This document shows, piece by piece, positions 16,655 to 25,920 of a DNA stretch of 64,000 nt. The translations under genes were made by a program, and so were the position numbers. The notes under the pieces are model-generated. The model was not told where the DNA came from. It searched no databases and saw only the letters and a program-made list of their open reading frames with translations. Origin of the DNA: JALZAQ01 sp038253885 (GTDB lineage: Bacteria > Gemmatimonadota > Gemmatimonadetes > Gemmatimonadales > Gemmatimonadaceae); assembly GCA_038253885.1 (NCBI GenBank), contig JBBSGP010000017.1:1-64000 (forward strand), read 5' to 3'. Position 1 is the first letter of the stretch; each line of letters begins with the position of its first letter.

Positions 16655-18247
16655 ATGAGCGAGCGCGAGTCGCCCGCCGGAATCCCGATCGCTGCGGTCT
16701 ATCGCCCCGGAGACGGGGCGATCGACTATCCATCCGATCTGGGCGATCCCGGGCACTTTCCCTTCACGCGCGGCGTCCAGCCGACGATGTATCGCACACG
16801 GCTCTGGACGATGCGGCAGTACGCGGGCTTCGGCACGGCCGCCGAGACGAATGCCCGCTTTCGTCTTCTGCTCGACGCCGGACAGACCGGACTCTCCGTG
16901 GCGTTCGATCTGCCGACTCAGATGGGAATCGACTCGGACTCTCCTCGCGCGCTCGGAGAGGTGGGCCGGGTGGGAGTCGCCATCGACAGCGTCGAGGACA
17001 TGCACACGCTTCTCGCCGATCTCCCGCTCGATACGATCTCGACGTCGATGACGATCAATGCCACGGCGTCCACGCTCCTGGCGATGTACATCGTCGTGGC
17101 CGAGGAGCGCGGTGTGGCCCGCCAGTCACTCAGTGGCACCATCCAGAATGACATCCTCAAGGAGTACATCGCTCGCGGGACCTACATCTATCCGCCGGCT
17201 CCGAGCCTGGCCCTCGTCTCGGATGTCTTCCGCTTCTGCGCCGACGAGCTTCCGCAGTGGAATCCCATCTCGATCTCCGGCTATCATATCCGGGAGGCGG
17301 GGTCCACGGCCGTGCAGGAACTCGCGTTCACCTTCGCCAATACGATCGAGTATGTGTCGCGCGCGCGGGACGCGGGTCTCCCGGTGGACCGCATCGCCCC
17401 CCGCCTCTCGTTCTTCTTCGCCGCGCACAACGACCTGTTCGAGGAGGTCGCGAAGTTTCGGGCTGCCCGCCGCCTGTACGCCCGACTCATGCGCGATCGC
17501 TTCGGCGCTTCCGACGCGAGCTGCCGCATGCGGTTCCACACGCAGACCGGCGGAGTGACGCTCACGGCGCAACAGCCCCTCAATAACGTCGTTCGCGTGA
17601 CGGTGCAGACGCTGGCGGCGGTGCTCGGCGGCACACAATCGCTCCACACGAATGGCTACGACGAGGCGCTGGCCCTCCCGACGGCCGATGCGGCGACGCT
17701 CGCGCTCCGCACGCAGCAGATCGTCGGATACGAGTCCGGCGTCGCCGCCACGGTGGACCCGCTCGCCGGGAGCTTCTACGTCGAGCATCTCACGACCGAG
17801 CTCGAGCGGCGCGCAATGGAGCTCCTCGAGCGTGTCGATGAGCTGGGGGGCGCCGAGCGCGCCATTGCCGCCGGATTCATGCAGGACGAGATCGCGCGAA
17901 GCGCCTACGATCTTCAGAGAAGGCTCGAGGCCGGCGAATCCGTGATCGTCGGGGTCAACCGCTTCGGCGATGATCGCGACCCGCCGATCATACCCACGCC
18001 GGACTATTCGACACTCGCGCGCGGGCAACTGCTGCGCGTCCAGGAGCTGCGACGGAGCCGGGACGGGGGGACGGCAACCCGCACCCTCGACGCTCTGCGC
18101 GAGGCCGCGGGCGGCTACGGAGAGCCGGGCGCGCATCGAGCGCCGCTCATGCCCCTCATCATCGACGCGGTGCGCGGTCGCTCGACGGTCGGGGAGATCT
18201 CCGACGCGCTGGCCTCGCGGTGGGGCGTGTACCACCCCGGGCGTTGA
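16655..18247 (+). CDS. Methylmalonyl-CoA mutase large-subunit catalytic domain
   Basis: A 530-residue protein matching the TIM-barrel half of B12-dependent acyl-CoA mutases. Seen: PFTRGVQPTMYRTRLWTMRQYAGFG, the substrate region SVAFDLPTQMG, TINATAS, GTIQNDILKEYIARGTYIYPP, FRFHTQTGG-like MRFHTQTGGVTLTAQQPLNN and GGTQSLHTNGYDEALALPT. It lacks the approximately 130-residue C-terminal cobalamin-binding domain, so a separate small subunit is needed, as in the archaeal/bacterial split enzymes. It could also be an isobutyryl- or ethylmalonyl-CoA-type mutase. A B12-uptake operon lies 19 kb downstream. Confidence 0.9.
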   Translation: MSERESPAGIPIAAVYRPGDGAIDYPSDLGDPGHFPFTRGVQPTMYRTRLWTMRQYAGFGTAAETNARFRLLLDAGQTGLSVAFDLPTQMGIDSDSPRALGEVGRVGVAIDSVEDMHTLLADLPLDTISTSMTINATASTLLAMYIVVAEERGVARQSLSGTIQNDILKEYIARGTYIYPPAPSLALVSDVFRFCADELPQWNPISISGYHIREAGSTAVQELAFTFANTIEYVSRARDAGLPVDRIAPRLSFFFAAHNDLFEEVAKFRAARRLYARLMRDRFGASDASCRMRFHTQTGGVTLTAQQPLNNVVRVTVQTLAAVLGGTQSLHTNGYDEALALPTADAATLALRTQQIVGYESGVAATVDPLAGSFYVEHLTTELERRAMELLERVDELGGAERAIAAGFMQDEIARSAYDLQRRLEAGESVIVGVNRFGDDRDPPIIPTPDYSTLARGQLLRVQELRRSRDGGTATRTLDALREAAGGYGEPGAHRAPLMPLIIDAVRGRSTVGEISDALASRWGVYHPGR

Positions 18248-18330
18248 AGGCGGCCGCGCGCGCTTGAATGCGCCACCGCCGACCGGTAGCTTTCGCACTC
18301 CCCCGAGCGACCGCCCTAAGTCAGTCACGA

Positions 18331-18840
18331 ATGCCCACTTACGAATACGAGTGCCCCGATGGGCACCATTTCGAGAAGTTCTATCGTAAGATCAGCGACG
18401 CGCAGGGAGAGGTGGCCTGCCCGCGCTGTGGGCAGAACGCGGAGCGTCTCATCTCGGCTGGCGCGGGCCTCATCTTCAAGGGCTCCGGGTTCTACATCAC
18501 CGACTACGGCAAGGACGGCAAGAAAGCCGAGACCGCGGCGGCCGCCGCGGCCGCGGGGGGGGGCGACAAGGGCGGCGCTGGCGAAGGCGGCAGCGAGCCG
18601 CGAGGGGGAGGGGGAGAGGAGGGGGCGGCGCCGGAAAAGTCCGAGGCACAACCCGTGAGCAATAGCGCGTCCGCCGACAGCAAGAGTAGCGGCGGCGACA
18701 GCAAGGGCGCTGCACCGGCGACCGCGAAAGGCAGCGCCGATTCCGCCGCGAGCGGCGCTCAGACGGGCAAGCGCCAGCCCGGAGAGAAGAAGGCGAAGGA
18801 CAGCAAGCAGAGCGGCAAGGGAAGCAGCCCCTCCGAATGA
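18331..18840 (+). CDS. FmdB-family zinc-ribbon protein with low-complexity tail
   Basis: A 169-residue protein. Residues 1-60 are a typical FmdB putative regulatory zinc ribbon: MPTYEYECPDGHHFEKFY, then CPRCGQNAERLISAG and FKGSGFYITDY. The remaining approximately 105 residues are low-complexity Ala/Gly/Lys/Ser/Glu, encoded in part by a nine-base G tract at 18555-18563. Function of the family is not firmly known. Its TGA overlaps the argS ATG. Confidence 0.85.
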   Translation: MPTYEYECPDGHHFEKFYRKISDAQGEVACPRCGQNAERLISAGAGLIFKGSGFYITDYGKDGKKAETAAAAAAAGGGDKGGAGEGGSEPRGGGGEEGAAPEKSEAQPVSNSASADSKSSGGDSKGAAPATAKGSADSAASGAQTGKRQPGEKKAKDSKQSGKGSSPSE

Positions 18841-20465
18841 GCGCGTCCGACCTCCTCCGTGCCGCCCTCCAGGACGCGGCGCGCGGCCTTGGCGCGTCCG
18901 ATCCCGTGGAGGTCGTGCTCGAGCGCCCGCGCGATCCCGCGCACGGCGAATGGAGCACCAACCTGGCGCTCACGCTCGCCCGTCCGCTGCGGCGAAAGCC
19001 CCGCGAGATCGCGGAGTCTCTCCTCCCGGCGCTCGACCTGCCGCGGCTCGGCATCGCGTCGGTGGACATCGCCGGACCGGGATTCATCAACTTCCGGCTG
19101 GATCCCGCCGCCAATGCCCGGGCGCTCACCACCATCGTCGCCGCCGGGGAACGCTTTGGGCGCTCGGCACGCGGTCGCGGACAGGCTGTCAACATCGAGT
19201 TCGTCTCCGCGAATCCGACCGGCCCCCTGCACGTCGGGCACGGCCGTCAGGCCGCCCTCGGCGATGCCATCTCGGCGCTGCTCGAGTGGACCGGCTGGTC
19301 CGTGTCGCGCGAGTTCTACTACAACGATGCGGGTGCCCAGATAGCCGCGCTCGGTGCCAGCGTGCAGGCGCGACTTCGCGACGAGCCCGTCGAGGATGGC
19401 GGATATCACGGTGAGTACATCCGCGAGATCGCGCAGCGATACGCCCGCGAGCATCCGGCTGATGCCCGTGGTGATGACCATGCCGCCGTCACGCGCTTCG
19501 CGGTGCAGGCGCTGCGCGAGGAGCAGGACCTGGACCTCCAGGCGTTCGGCGTGCGCTTCGATAGCTACTTTCTCGAGTCGTCGCTCTACAGCGATGGCAA
19601 GGTGGAAGAGACGGTGCGCGCCCTCGTCGTCGCCGGCCACGCCTACGAGAAGGACGGCGCGCTCTGGCTGGCGACGACATCCTACGGCGACGACAAGGAC
19701 CGCGTGATGCGGAAGAGCGACGGCAGCTACACCTACTTCGTTCCCGATGTCGCGTACCACATCACCAAATGGGAGCGGGGCTTTCGGCGCGCCATCAACG
19801 TGCAGGGTGCCGATCACCACAGCACCGTCACCCGGGTACGAGCGGGCCTCCAGGCGCTGGACAGCGGCATACCGGCGGGCTATCCGGAGTACGTCCTCCA
19901 TCAGCTCGTGACGGTCATGCGTGGAGGAGACGAGGTGAAGATCTCCAAGCGCGCCGGCAGCTACGTGACCGTTCGCGACCTGATCGACGAGGTCGGACGC
20001 GACGCGGTGCGCTACTTCTTTCTCATGAGAAAGGGTGACTCGCCGCTCATCTTCGACCTCGATCTGGCGCGCAAGCAGTCGGAGGAGAATCCCGTCTATT
20101 ACGTGCAGATGGCGCACGCCCGCGTCTGCGGAATCTTTCGCGTCGGCGGCATCGACTCCGCTGGCCTCACCGCGGAGGGAGTCGACTTCTCGCTTCTCCC
20201 CGAGCCAGAGGAGCAGAGCCTGGTGCTGGCGCTGCTCGACTTCCCGGCACTGGTCGAGGGAGCAGCCGACGCACTCGAGCCGCATCGGCTGGCGAGCTAC
20301 CTGCTCGAGACAGCCCGCCTCGTCCACCTGTGGTACCACAAGCATCACGTGCTCGACGAGCCAGAGCCGATCATGCGCGCGCGCCTTCTTCTCGCCCGGG
20401 CGTCTCAGATCGTTCTGAGAAATGGCCTGTCCGTACTCGGCCTGACGGCACCCGACCGGATGTGA
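18837..20465 (+). CDS. argS: Arginyl-tRNA synthetase
   Basis: A 542-residue class I synthetase that charges tRNA-Arg. The HIGH-type motif is HVGHGRQAALGDA after FVSANPTGPL; the KMSKS equivalent is VKISKRAGS; the C-terminal anticodon-binding DALR domain contains YYVQMAHARVCGI and the closing LLARASQIVLRNGLSVLGL. Length is usual. ATG overlaps the fmdB stop, so the two are coupled. A hairpin lies at its stop codon. Confidence 0.96.
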   Translation: MSASDLLRAALQDAARGLGASDPVEVVLERPRDPAHGEWSTNLALTLARPLRRKPREIAESLLPALDLPRLGIASVDIAGPGFINFRLDPAANARALTTIVAAGERFGRSARGRGQAVNIEFVSANPTGPLHVGHGRQAALGDAISALLEWTGWSVSREFYYNDAGAQIAALGASVQARLRDEPVEDGGYHGEYIREIAQRYAREHPADARGDDHAAVTRFAVQALREEQDLDLQAFGVRFDSYFLESSLYSDGKVEETVRALVVAGHAYEKDGALWLATTSYGDDKDRVMRKSDGSYTYFVPDVAYHITKWERGFRRAINVQGADHHSTVTRVRAGLQALDSGIPAGYPEYVLHQLVTVMRGGDEVKISKRAGSYVTVRDLIDEVGRDAVRYFFLMRKGDSPLIFDLDLARKQSEENPVYYVQMAHARVCGIFRVGGIDSAGLTAEGVDFSLLPEPEEQSLVLALLDFPALVEGAADALEPHRLASYLLETARLVHLWYHKHHVLDEPEPIMRARLLLARASQIVLRNGLSVLGLTAPDRM

Positions 20466-20488
20466 GAGGGAAACCGCCCCCTCTCACA
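20461..20488. terminator. Hairpin at the argS stop codon
   Basis: TGTGAGAGGG (20461-20470) and CCCTCTCACA (20479-20488) form a perfect ten-base stem with an eight-base loop. It includes the argS stop codon. There is no T-run after it, so it may be a weak or Rho-assisted terminator, or an RNA 3' end stabiliser, before the PfkB kinase gene. Confidence 0.45.
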
Positions 20489-20525
20489 CCACGCGCCGCT
20501 TTCCTCCACCCCACACTCGTCTCCC

Positions 20526-21443
20526 ATGACTGTTCTCGTCGTCGGCTCGGTCGCGCTCGACTCCGTGGAGACCCCTTTTGGCAAGGCCGACAACGTGCTC
20601 GGAGGCTCGGCCAATTTCTTTGCGGCATCGGCAAGTCACTTCGGGTCGGTTCAGGTGGTTGGAGTGGTCGGTACCGACTATCCCCTCGCGGATCTCGAGG
20701 TGCTCGCCCGGCGCGGCGTGGACCTGTCTGGGATCGAGAAGGCGGAGGGGGAGTCCTTCCGCTGGCGGGGCCGTTACCGGCACGATCTCAGCACGGCCGA
20801 AACGCTGGAGACCCGCCTCGGGGTCTTCTCTCACTTCCGCCCGAAGATCCCCGAGAGATTTCGCCGCGCGCCATTCGTTTTCCTCGGCAACATCGATCCG
20901 CGGCTCCAGCTCGATGTCCTGAATCAGGTCGACAAACCGAAGCTCGTCGCGTGCGACACGATGAACTTCTGGATCGAGAGCCGGCGCGCTGATCTGATGA
21001 CGCTCCTGCCGCGTGTCGATCTCCTGATGATCAACGACGCGGAGGCGCGACAGCTCACCGAGGAATCGAACCTGGTGCAGGCGGCGCGCTGGGTTCTCGA
21101 CCATGGGCCGAGCCATGTCTGCATCAAGAAGGGAGAGAATGGCGCTTTCATGTTCACGCGCTCCACCGTGTTTTTCTCTCCGGCCTATCCTCTGGAGTCG
21201 GTTTTCGATCCGACCGGCGCCGGAGATTCGTTCGCCGGCGGATTCATCGGCTACCTCGCACGCAGCGGCGATCTGGGGGAGGCCAACCTCAAGCGGGCGA
21301 TGGTCTACGGGTCCGCCATGGGCTCGTTCGCTGTCGAGCGCTTCTCGATCGAGCGTCTCAACGAGATCGGCCAGCGCGAGATCACCGAGCGTGTTCGCGA
21401 GCTGCATCGCCTGACCGCGTTCGAGCAGGAGCTCACCGGGTGA
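20526..21443 (+). CDS. PfkB-family sugar/nucleoside kinase
   Basis: A 305-residue ribokinase-superfamily kinase. It has the N-terminal GGSANFFAASASHFG, the central INDAEARQLTEE, and the catalytic/anion-hole motif DPTGAGDSFAGGFIGYLA with the general-base Asp. Substrate cannot be assigned; adenosine kinase, ribokinase and other sugar kinases are all possible. It sits after argS and its stop overlaps the purM start, so it is probably expressed with purine/riboflavin genes. Confidence 0.88.
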   Translation: MTVLVVGSVALDSVETPFGKADNVLGGSANFFAASASHFGSVQVVGVVGTDYPLADLEVLARRGVDLSGIEKAEGESFRWRGRYRHDLSTAETLETRLGVFSHFRPKIPERFRRAPFVFLGNIDPRLQLDVLNQVDKPKLVACDTMNFWIESRRADLMTLLPRVDLLMINDAEARQLTEESNLVQAARWVLDHGPSHVCIKKGENGAFMFTRSTVFFSPAYPLESVFDPTGAGDSFAGGFIGYLARSGDLGEANLKRAMVYGSAMGSFAVERFSIERLNEIGQREITERVRELHRLTAFEQELTG

Positions 21444-22483
21444 CTGCGCGTGGAGGAGCGTCGAGCGGGGGGCTGGACTACCGGTCGGCCGGCGTGGACA
21501 TCGACGCGGCCGATCTGGCGAAGTCGCGCATGAAAGCGCTCGTCGAATCGACGTTCACTCCGGGAGCGCGCGGTCGGTTCGGCGGCTTCGGCGGTCTCTT
21601 TCGCATGCCGTCGGGGGAGCAACCGCTGCTCGTGTCGAGCGCCGATGGAGTCGGCACGAAGATCAAGGTCGCCATCGAGGCCGGCCGCCACGACACGATC
21701 GGGCACGATCTCGTGAGCCACTGCGTGAACGACATCCTCGTGCAGGGGGCACAGCCGCTGTTCTTTCTCGACTACCTCGCCTTTGGGCAGCTCGTGCCCG
21801 AGGTCGCCGAGGCCGTGGTCGGAGGCGTGGCAACGGGATGCCGCGACAACGGCTGTGCTCTGATTGGTGGAGAAACCGCCGAGATGCCGGGTCTGTACAC
21901 TCCGCCGGACTACGATCTCGCCGGTTTCATCGTGGGATGGGTGGAAGAAGCACGCGTGCTCGGCGCGGAGCGCGTCGTGGCGGGCGATGTTCTCGTGGCG
22001 CTCGCCAGCGCCGGCCTCCACACGAACGGCTACTCGCTCGCCCGGCGCATTCTCGCCGAGCGCATGGGTCTTGGCGTTCAGGACGCCTTTCCCGGGAGCG
22101 GCGAGTCCGTGGCCGATGTGTTGCTCCGCGTTCATCGCTCCTACCTGCCGGCCCTGCTCCCCGTGCTCGGCCTGGTGCATGCGATGGCGCACATCACCGG
22201 TGGAGGGCTGCCCGGCAATGTCGTTCGGGCGCTGCCGCCCGACGTGGACGCCGTCGCGGACGGGGAGAGCTGGACCGTTCCTCACGAGTTCCTCCTTCTG
22301 CAGCGTGAAGGGGGCGTGAGCCGCGAGGAGATGTTTCGCACCTTCAATATGGGGGTCGGCATGGTCGTCCTTACCGCTGCCTCCTCCGCCGGCGCGGTGA
22401 TGGACAGCGCGCGGGCAGCGGGCGTGCCATCCTGGGTGCTCGGCCACACCGAGTCAGGATCCGGCCGGCTCCAGCTCCGCTAG
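21440..22483 (+). CDS. purM: Phosphoribosylformylglycinamidine cyclo-ligase
   Basis: A 347-residue AIR synthetase of the fifth step of purine biosynthesis, using ATP to close the imidazole ring. Motifs: DYRSAGVDIDAAD, VSSADGVGTKIKVA, DILVQGAQPLFFLDYLA, GGETAEMPG and AHITGGGLPGNVVRALP. Length is normal. GTG start overlapping the PfkB kinase stop, and only six bases before ribD, linking purine synthesis (GTP supply) with riboflavin synthesis. Confidence 0.95.
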   Translation: MTARGGASSGGLDYRSAGVDIDAADLAKSRMKALVESTFTPGARGRFGGFGGLFRMPSGEQPLLVSSADGVGTKIKVAIEAGRHDTIGHDLVSHCVNDILVQGAQPLFFLDYLAFGQLVPEVAEAVVGGVATGCRDNGCALIGGETAEMPGLYTPPDYDLAGFIVGWVEEARVLGAERVVAGDVLVALASAGLHTNGYSLARRILAERMGLGVQDAFPGSGESVADVLLRVHRSYLPALLPVLGLVHAMAHITGGGLPGNVVRALPPDVDAVADGESWTVPHEFLLLQREGGVSREEMFRTFNMGVGMVVLTAASSAGAVMDSARAAGVPSWVLGHTESGSGRLQLR

Positions 22484-22489
22484 CGCCGG

Positions 22490-23617
22490 ATGGAAAGGGA
22501 AGCGCAAAAACGGGTGGCTTCGCGAGCTGACGCGGCGCACATGCGTCGAGCCCTGGCTCTCGCGCGACGCGGGTGGGGACAGACGGCGCCCAATCCTCTC
22601 GTCGGAGCCGTGATCGTCAATGCGGGCCGGATCGTCGGGGAGGGGTGGCACGCGCGCTTCGGCGGCGACCACGCCGAGGTCGCGGCATTGCGCGCCGCCG
22701 GCGCCGCAGCACGGGGCGCGACGATCTACGTCAGCCTCGAGCCGTGTGCCCACCACGGCAAGACACCGCCGTGCACCGATGCCTTGCTCCGCTCGGGCGT
22801 GGCGCGAGTCGTGGTGGCTGTCCGGGACCCGAGCGAGATCGCGCGCGGCGGGCTCGAGCATCTCAGGGCCGGCGGCATCGCGGTGGAATCCGGCGTTCTG
22901 GCCGCGACGGCGTGGGAGCTCAATGCTCCGTTCTTTCACGCCCTGCAGTCGGCGCGACCCTGGGTGACGCTCAAGCTGGCGCTCTCCCTCGATGGGGCGA
23001 TGGCGGATTCGACTGGATGGTCGCGCTGGATCACCGGCTCGCGCGCCCGCCGCGAGGTTCACCGGCTTCGCGCCGGCAGCGACGCCATAGCGGTCGGAAT
23101 CGGTACCGCGCTCGCTGACGACCCGCAGCTCACAGTGCGGGGCGTGACGCCGCCCCGGCTGCCGCCGCAGCGAGTGATCTTCGACCGCCGCACGCGGCTG
23201 CCGCTGGACGGCGTCCTGGTGCGCACCGCGCGCGAGGTTCCGACGGTCGTCATCTGCGACGCTCCCCCGCCGGAGCCCGCTCGCACGCGCGCGCTCGAGC
23301 GCGCAGGCGTGGTGGTCGTGCCGGCACCCTCGCTCGAAGTGGCGATGGCGGTATTGCGCTCACGCGGGGTGAGGTCATTGCTGGTGGAGGGCGGCCCCCA
23401 CCTCGCCGGAGCGCTGCTGGCAGCGTCGCTCGTCGATCGGTTGATTATCTTTCGGGCGCCGGTGTTGCTCGGTGGCGGCGCGCAGAGCCCTTTCGCGTCG
23501 CTCCCGGCCAGCCCGGTGACCGGTGCGAAGCGCCTCGTGACGATGCGACAGCGCACGCTCGGCGACGACGTCATGACGACCTACGCTCTCCAGGCGCCCC
23601 CGTGTTCACCGGACTGA
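22490..23617 (+). CDS. ribD: Bifunctional riboflavin deaminase/reductase RibD
   Basis: A 375-residue two-domain enzyme: the N-terminal deaminase domain has HAEVAALRAAG and the zinc cysteines in EPCAHHGKTPPC; the C-terminal reductase domain starts near RPWVTLKLALSLDGAMAD and holds LLVEGGPHLAGALL. It converts the GTP cyclohydrolase II product to 5-amino-6-ribitylaminouracil phosphate. It overlaps ribE by 16 bases. No FMN riboswitch precedes it, the gap to purM being only six bases. Confidence 0.95.
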   Translation: MEREAQKRVASRADAAHMRRALALARRGWGQTAPNPLVGAVIVNAGRIVGEGWHARFGGDHAEVAALRAAGAAARGATIYVSLEPCAHHGKTPPCTDALLRSGVARVVVAVRDPSEIARGGLEHLRAGGIAVESGVLAATAWELNAPFFHALQSARPWVTLKLALSLDGAMADSTGWSRWITGSRARREVHRLRAGSDAIAVGIGTALADDPQLTVRGVTPPRLPPQRVIFDRRTRLPLDGVLVRTAREVPTVVICDAPPPEPARTRALERAGVVVVPAPSLEVAMAVLRSRGVRSLLVEGGPHLAGALLAASLVDRLIIFRAPVLLGGGAQSPFASLPASPVTGAKRLVTMRQRTLGDDVMTTYALQAPPCSPD

Positions 23618-24198
23618 TCGACGACGTCGGCCTGATCGAGCGGATCGCTCCTGGGGAAGCCGGGCTCGAGCTCCGGATCCGCTGCGGCTACGACGATCTC
23701 GCGCTCGGAGAGAGCGTGTCCGTGAACGGCAGCTGTCTCACCGTGCGGGCTCACGGGCCGAGCTGGTTCGATGTGGCGGCTGTCGTGACGACCCTCGGGC
23801 GGACCGCGCTCGATGAATGGCGTGTCGGAACGAGGGTCAACCTCGAGCGAGCATTGCGGGTCGGGGATCGCCTCGGTGGGCACCTCGTCCAGGGCCACGT
23901 GGACGGGGTGGGTCGGGTGCGCTCGGTGCATCGACGTGAGGACGCGCTCCTGGTGGACGTGGAGCTTCCCGAGGAGCTGTCGACACTAGTGGTACCACGT
24001 GGCTCGATCACGGTGGATGGGGTGAGCCTCACCGTGAACGAGCTGCCGGCACCGGGCGTTGTGCAACTGTCGCTGATCGAGTATACCCTCGGTCACACCG
24101 CCCTGGCCGACCTCGTCGTGGGCAGTCGAGTGCACCTGGAGATGGATATCATCGCGAAATACGTGCAGCGCCTGGTGGCGCCGTACCTCAGCCGCTAG
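23602..24198 (+). CDS. ribE: Riboflavin synthase, alpha chain
   Basis: A 198-residue enzyme that dismutates two lumazines to riboflavin. Two lumazine-binding repeats are visible: the first begins MFTGLIDDVGLIERI and carries VNGSCLTV; the second begins LGGHLVQGHVDGVG and carries VDGVSLTVNEL. Length fits the family. GTG start inside the end of ribD. This gene is called ribE in Bacillus-type naming and ribC in E. coli. Confidence 0.95.
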   Translation: MFTGLIDDVGLIERIAPGEAGLELRIRCGYDDLALGESVSVNGSCLTVRAHGPSWFDVAAVVTTLGRTALDEWRVGTRVNLERALRVGDRLGGHLVQGHVDGVGRVRSVHRREDALLVDVELPEELSTLVVPRGSITVDGVSLTVNELPAPGVVQLSLIEYTLGHTALADLVVGSRVHLEMDIIAKYVQRLVAPYLSR

Positions 24199-24210
24199 CG
24201 GGACCAGCGC

Positions 24211-25416
24211 ATGACTTTTGGAACGGTAGAGCAGGCGATCGCCGACATCCGCGCCGGCCGCCTCGTGATCGTGGCCGACGACGAGGACCGCGAGAACGAG
24301 GGAGACCTCGTGTGCGCGGCCCAGCTCGTCACGCCGGAGCTCGTGAATTTCATGCTGGTTCATGCCCGCGGGTATCTCTGCGTTGCCCTCACCCCGGAAC
24401 GCTGCGACCGGCTCGGACTGCCGGCGATGAGCGACGTGAACACCGACGAGCATCGCACCGCTTTCACCGTCACGATCGATGCGGCGCCGCGATTCGGTGT
24501 GACGACAGGGATCAGCGCGCGTGATCGGGCCCGGACCATCCAGGTCGCCGTCGACCCAGGGACGGTTCCGGGAGACCTGCGCCGGCCCGGGCACATCAAT
24601 CCCCTGCGCGCGCGCGAAGGGGGAGTGCTGCAGCGCGTCGGTCATACCGAAGCGGCGGTGGATCTCGCGCGCCTGGCCGGACTCGACCCCGCCGGAGTGA
24701 TCTGCGAGATCCTCGACGATCACGGAGATGCGGCGAAGCGACCGGAGCTCGAGCGCTTCGCGGCTCGTCACTCCCTCACCTTCATCACCGTGGCGCAGCT
24801 CGTGGCGTTCCGGCTGAAGAGCGAGCGGCTTGTGCATCGGGTCGCTCTCGCGCGCCTTCCAACCGAGTTCGGCGACTGGAACGTCATCGGCTACCGGAAC
24901 GATGTGGACCGTGCCGAGCACATCGCTCTGGTGCATGGAGACGTGCGCGATGGCGAGAGCGTGCTGGTGCGGATGCATTCCAAGTGCCTGACCGGAGACG
25001 TATTCGGGTCGAGGCGCTGCGATTGCGGGTGGCAGCTGCATTCCGCGATGGCGCAGATCCAGTCCGAGGGCCGCGGGGTGGTCGTCTACCTCGACCAGGA
25101 AGGCCGGGGTATCGGGCTTCTCAACAAGCTCAAGGCGTACGAGCTGCAGGATAGCGGAGCGGATACGGTCGAGGCCAATGAGCGTCTGGGCTTCGCTCCC
25201 GATCTGCGCAACTACGGCATCGGCGCCCAGATCCTGCTGGATCTCGGCCTTCGATCGCTCCGCCCGATGACGAACAATCCGATGAAGCTCGTCGGTCTCG
25301 AGGGGTACGGTCTCCGCGTGGAGGCACGTGTGCCGATCGTGCCGTCGGCTCACGCTGACAACGAGAGCTACCTCGCCACGAAGCGCTCCAAGCTCGGCCA
25401 TCTGCTCGCCCACTGA
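24211..25416 (+). CDS. ribBA: Bifunctional DHBP synthase / GTP cyclohydrolase II
   Basis: A 401-residue fusion providing both riboflavin precursors. The N-terminal half is 3,4-dihydroxy-2-butanone-4-phosphate synthase (DDEDRENEGDL, GVTTGISARDRA, RPGHINPLRAREGGVL). The C-terminal half is GTP cyclohydrolase II, with zinc cysteines in SKCLTGDVFGSRRCDCGW, DQEGRGIGLLNK and LRSLRPMTNNPMKLVGL. Both active sites look intact. It follows ribE by 12 bases. Confidence 0.96.
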   Translation: MTFGTVEQAIADIRAGRLVIVADDEDRENEGDLVCAAQLVTPELVNFMLVHARGYLCVALTPERCDRLGLPAMSDVNTDEHRTAFTVTIDAAPRFGVTTGISARDRARTIQVAVDPGTVPGDLRRPGHINPLRAREGGVLQRVGHTEAAVDLARLAGLDPAGVICEILDDHGDAAKRPELERFAARHSLTFITVAQLVAFRLKSERLVHRVALARLPTEFGDWNVIGYRNDVDRAEHIALVHGDVRDGESVLVRMHSKCLTGDVFGSRRCDCGWQLHSAMAQIQSEGRGVVVYLDQEGRGIGLLNKLKAYELQDSGADTVEANERLGFAPDLRNYGIGAQILLDLGLRSLRPMTNNPMKLVGLEGYGLRVEARVPIVPSAHADNESYLATKRSKLGHLLAH

Positions 25417-25440
25417 CTGGCTCCGTCTCCCCCCACGCGC

Positions 25441-25920
25441 ATGCCAGAATTTTCCGGTTCGCCGCTGGGCGCGGGACGGCGCGTCGCCATTGTCGTCAGC
25501 CGGTTCAACGAGGGGATCACGCAGCGTCTCGTCGATGGCGCGACCGATGCGCTGACGCGCCACGGCGTGGCGTTCGCCGACATCGACCTCGTCTGGGTCC
25601 CGGGGGCGTGGGAGCTCCCGATGGCGGCGAGAGCGCTCCTCGTCTCGGAGCGCTATCACGCGCTGGTGGCGTTGGGCGCGGTGATCCGCGGCGAGACCCC
25701 CCACTTCGATTATGTGGCTGGCGAAGCGTCGCGCGGGCTGGCGGCGGCCAGCGCGGAGTACGACACGCCGATCGGTTTCGGCGTTCTCACCTGCGACACC
25801 CTGGCGCAGGCGGAATCCCGCGCCGGCGGGTCGCATGGAAACAAGGGATGGGACGCCGCGCTGGCCACGCTCGAGATGGTGGACCTCTTCGATCGACTGG
25901 ATGCGTCGAGCGAGGGTTGA
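25441..25920 (+). CDS. ribH: 6,7-dimethyl-8-ribityllumazine synthase
   Basis: A 159-residue enzyme condensing the RibD- and RibB-derived precursors to lumazine, forming pentamers or icosahedral shells. Motifs: VVSRFNEGITQRLVDGA, WVPGAWELPMAA, GAVIRGETPHFDYV and GVLTCDTLAQAESRAGG. Length is normal. Its last 20 bases overlap the start of nusB, as in many ribH-nusB operons. Confidence 0.95.
   Translation: MPEFSGSPLGAGRRVAIVVSRFNEGITQRLVDGATDALTRHGVAFADIDLVWVPGAWELPMAARALLVSERYHALVALGAVIRGETPHFDYVAGEASRGLAAASAEYDTPIGFGVLTCDTLAQAESRAGGSHGNKGWDAALATLEMVDLFDRLDASSEG

Noticed and set aside
20466..20525. FMN riboswitch upstream of the riboflavin genes
   Set aside because: No RFN element consensus is present here or before ribD, where the gap is six bases.
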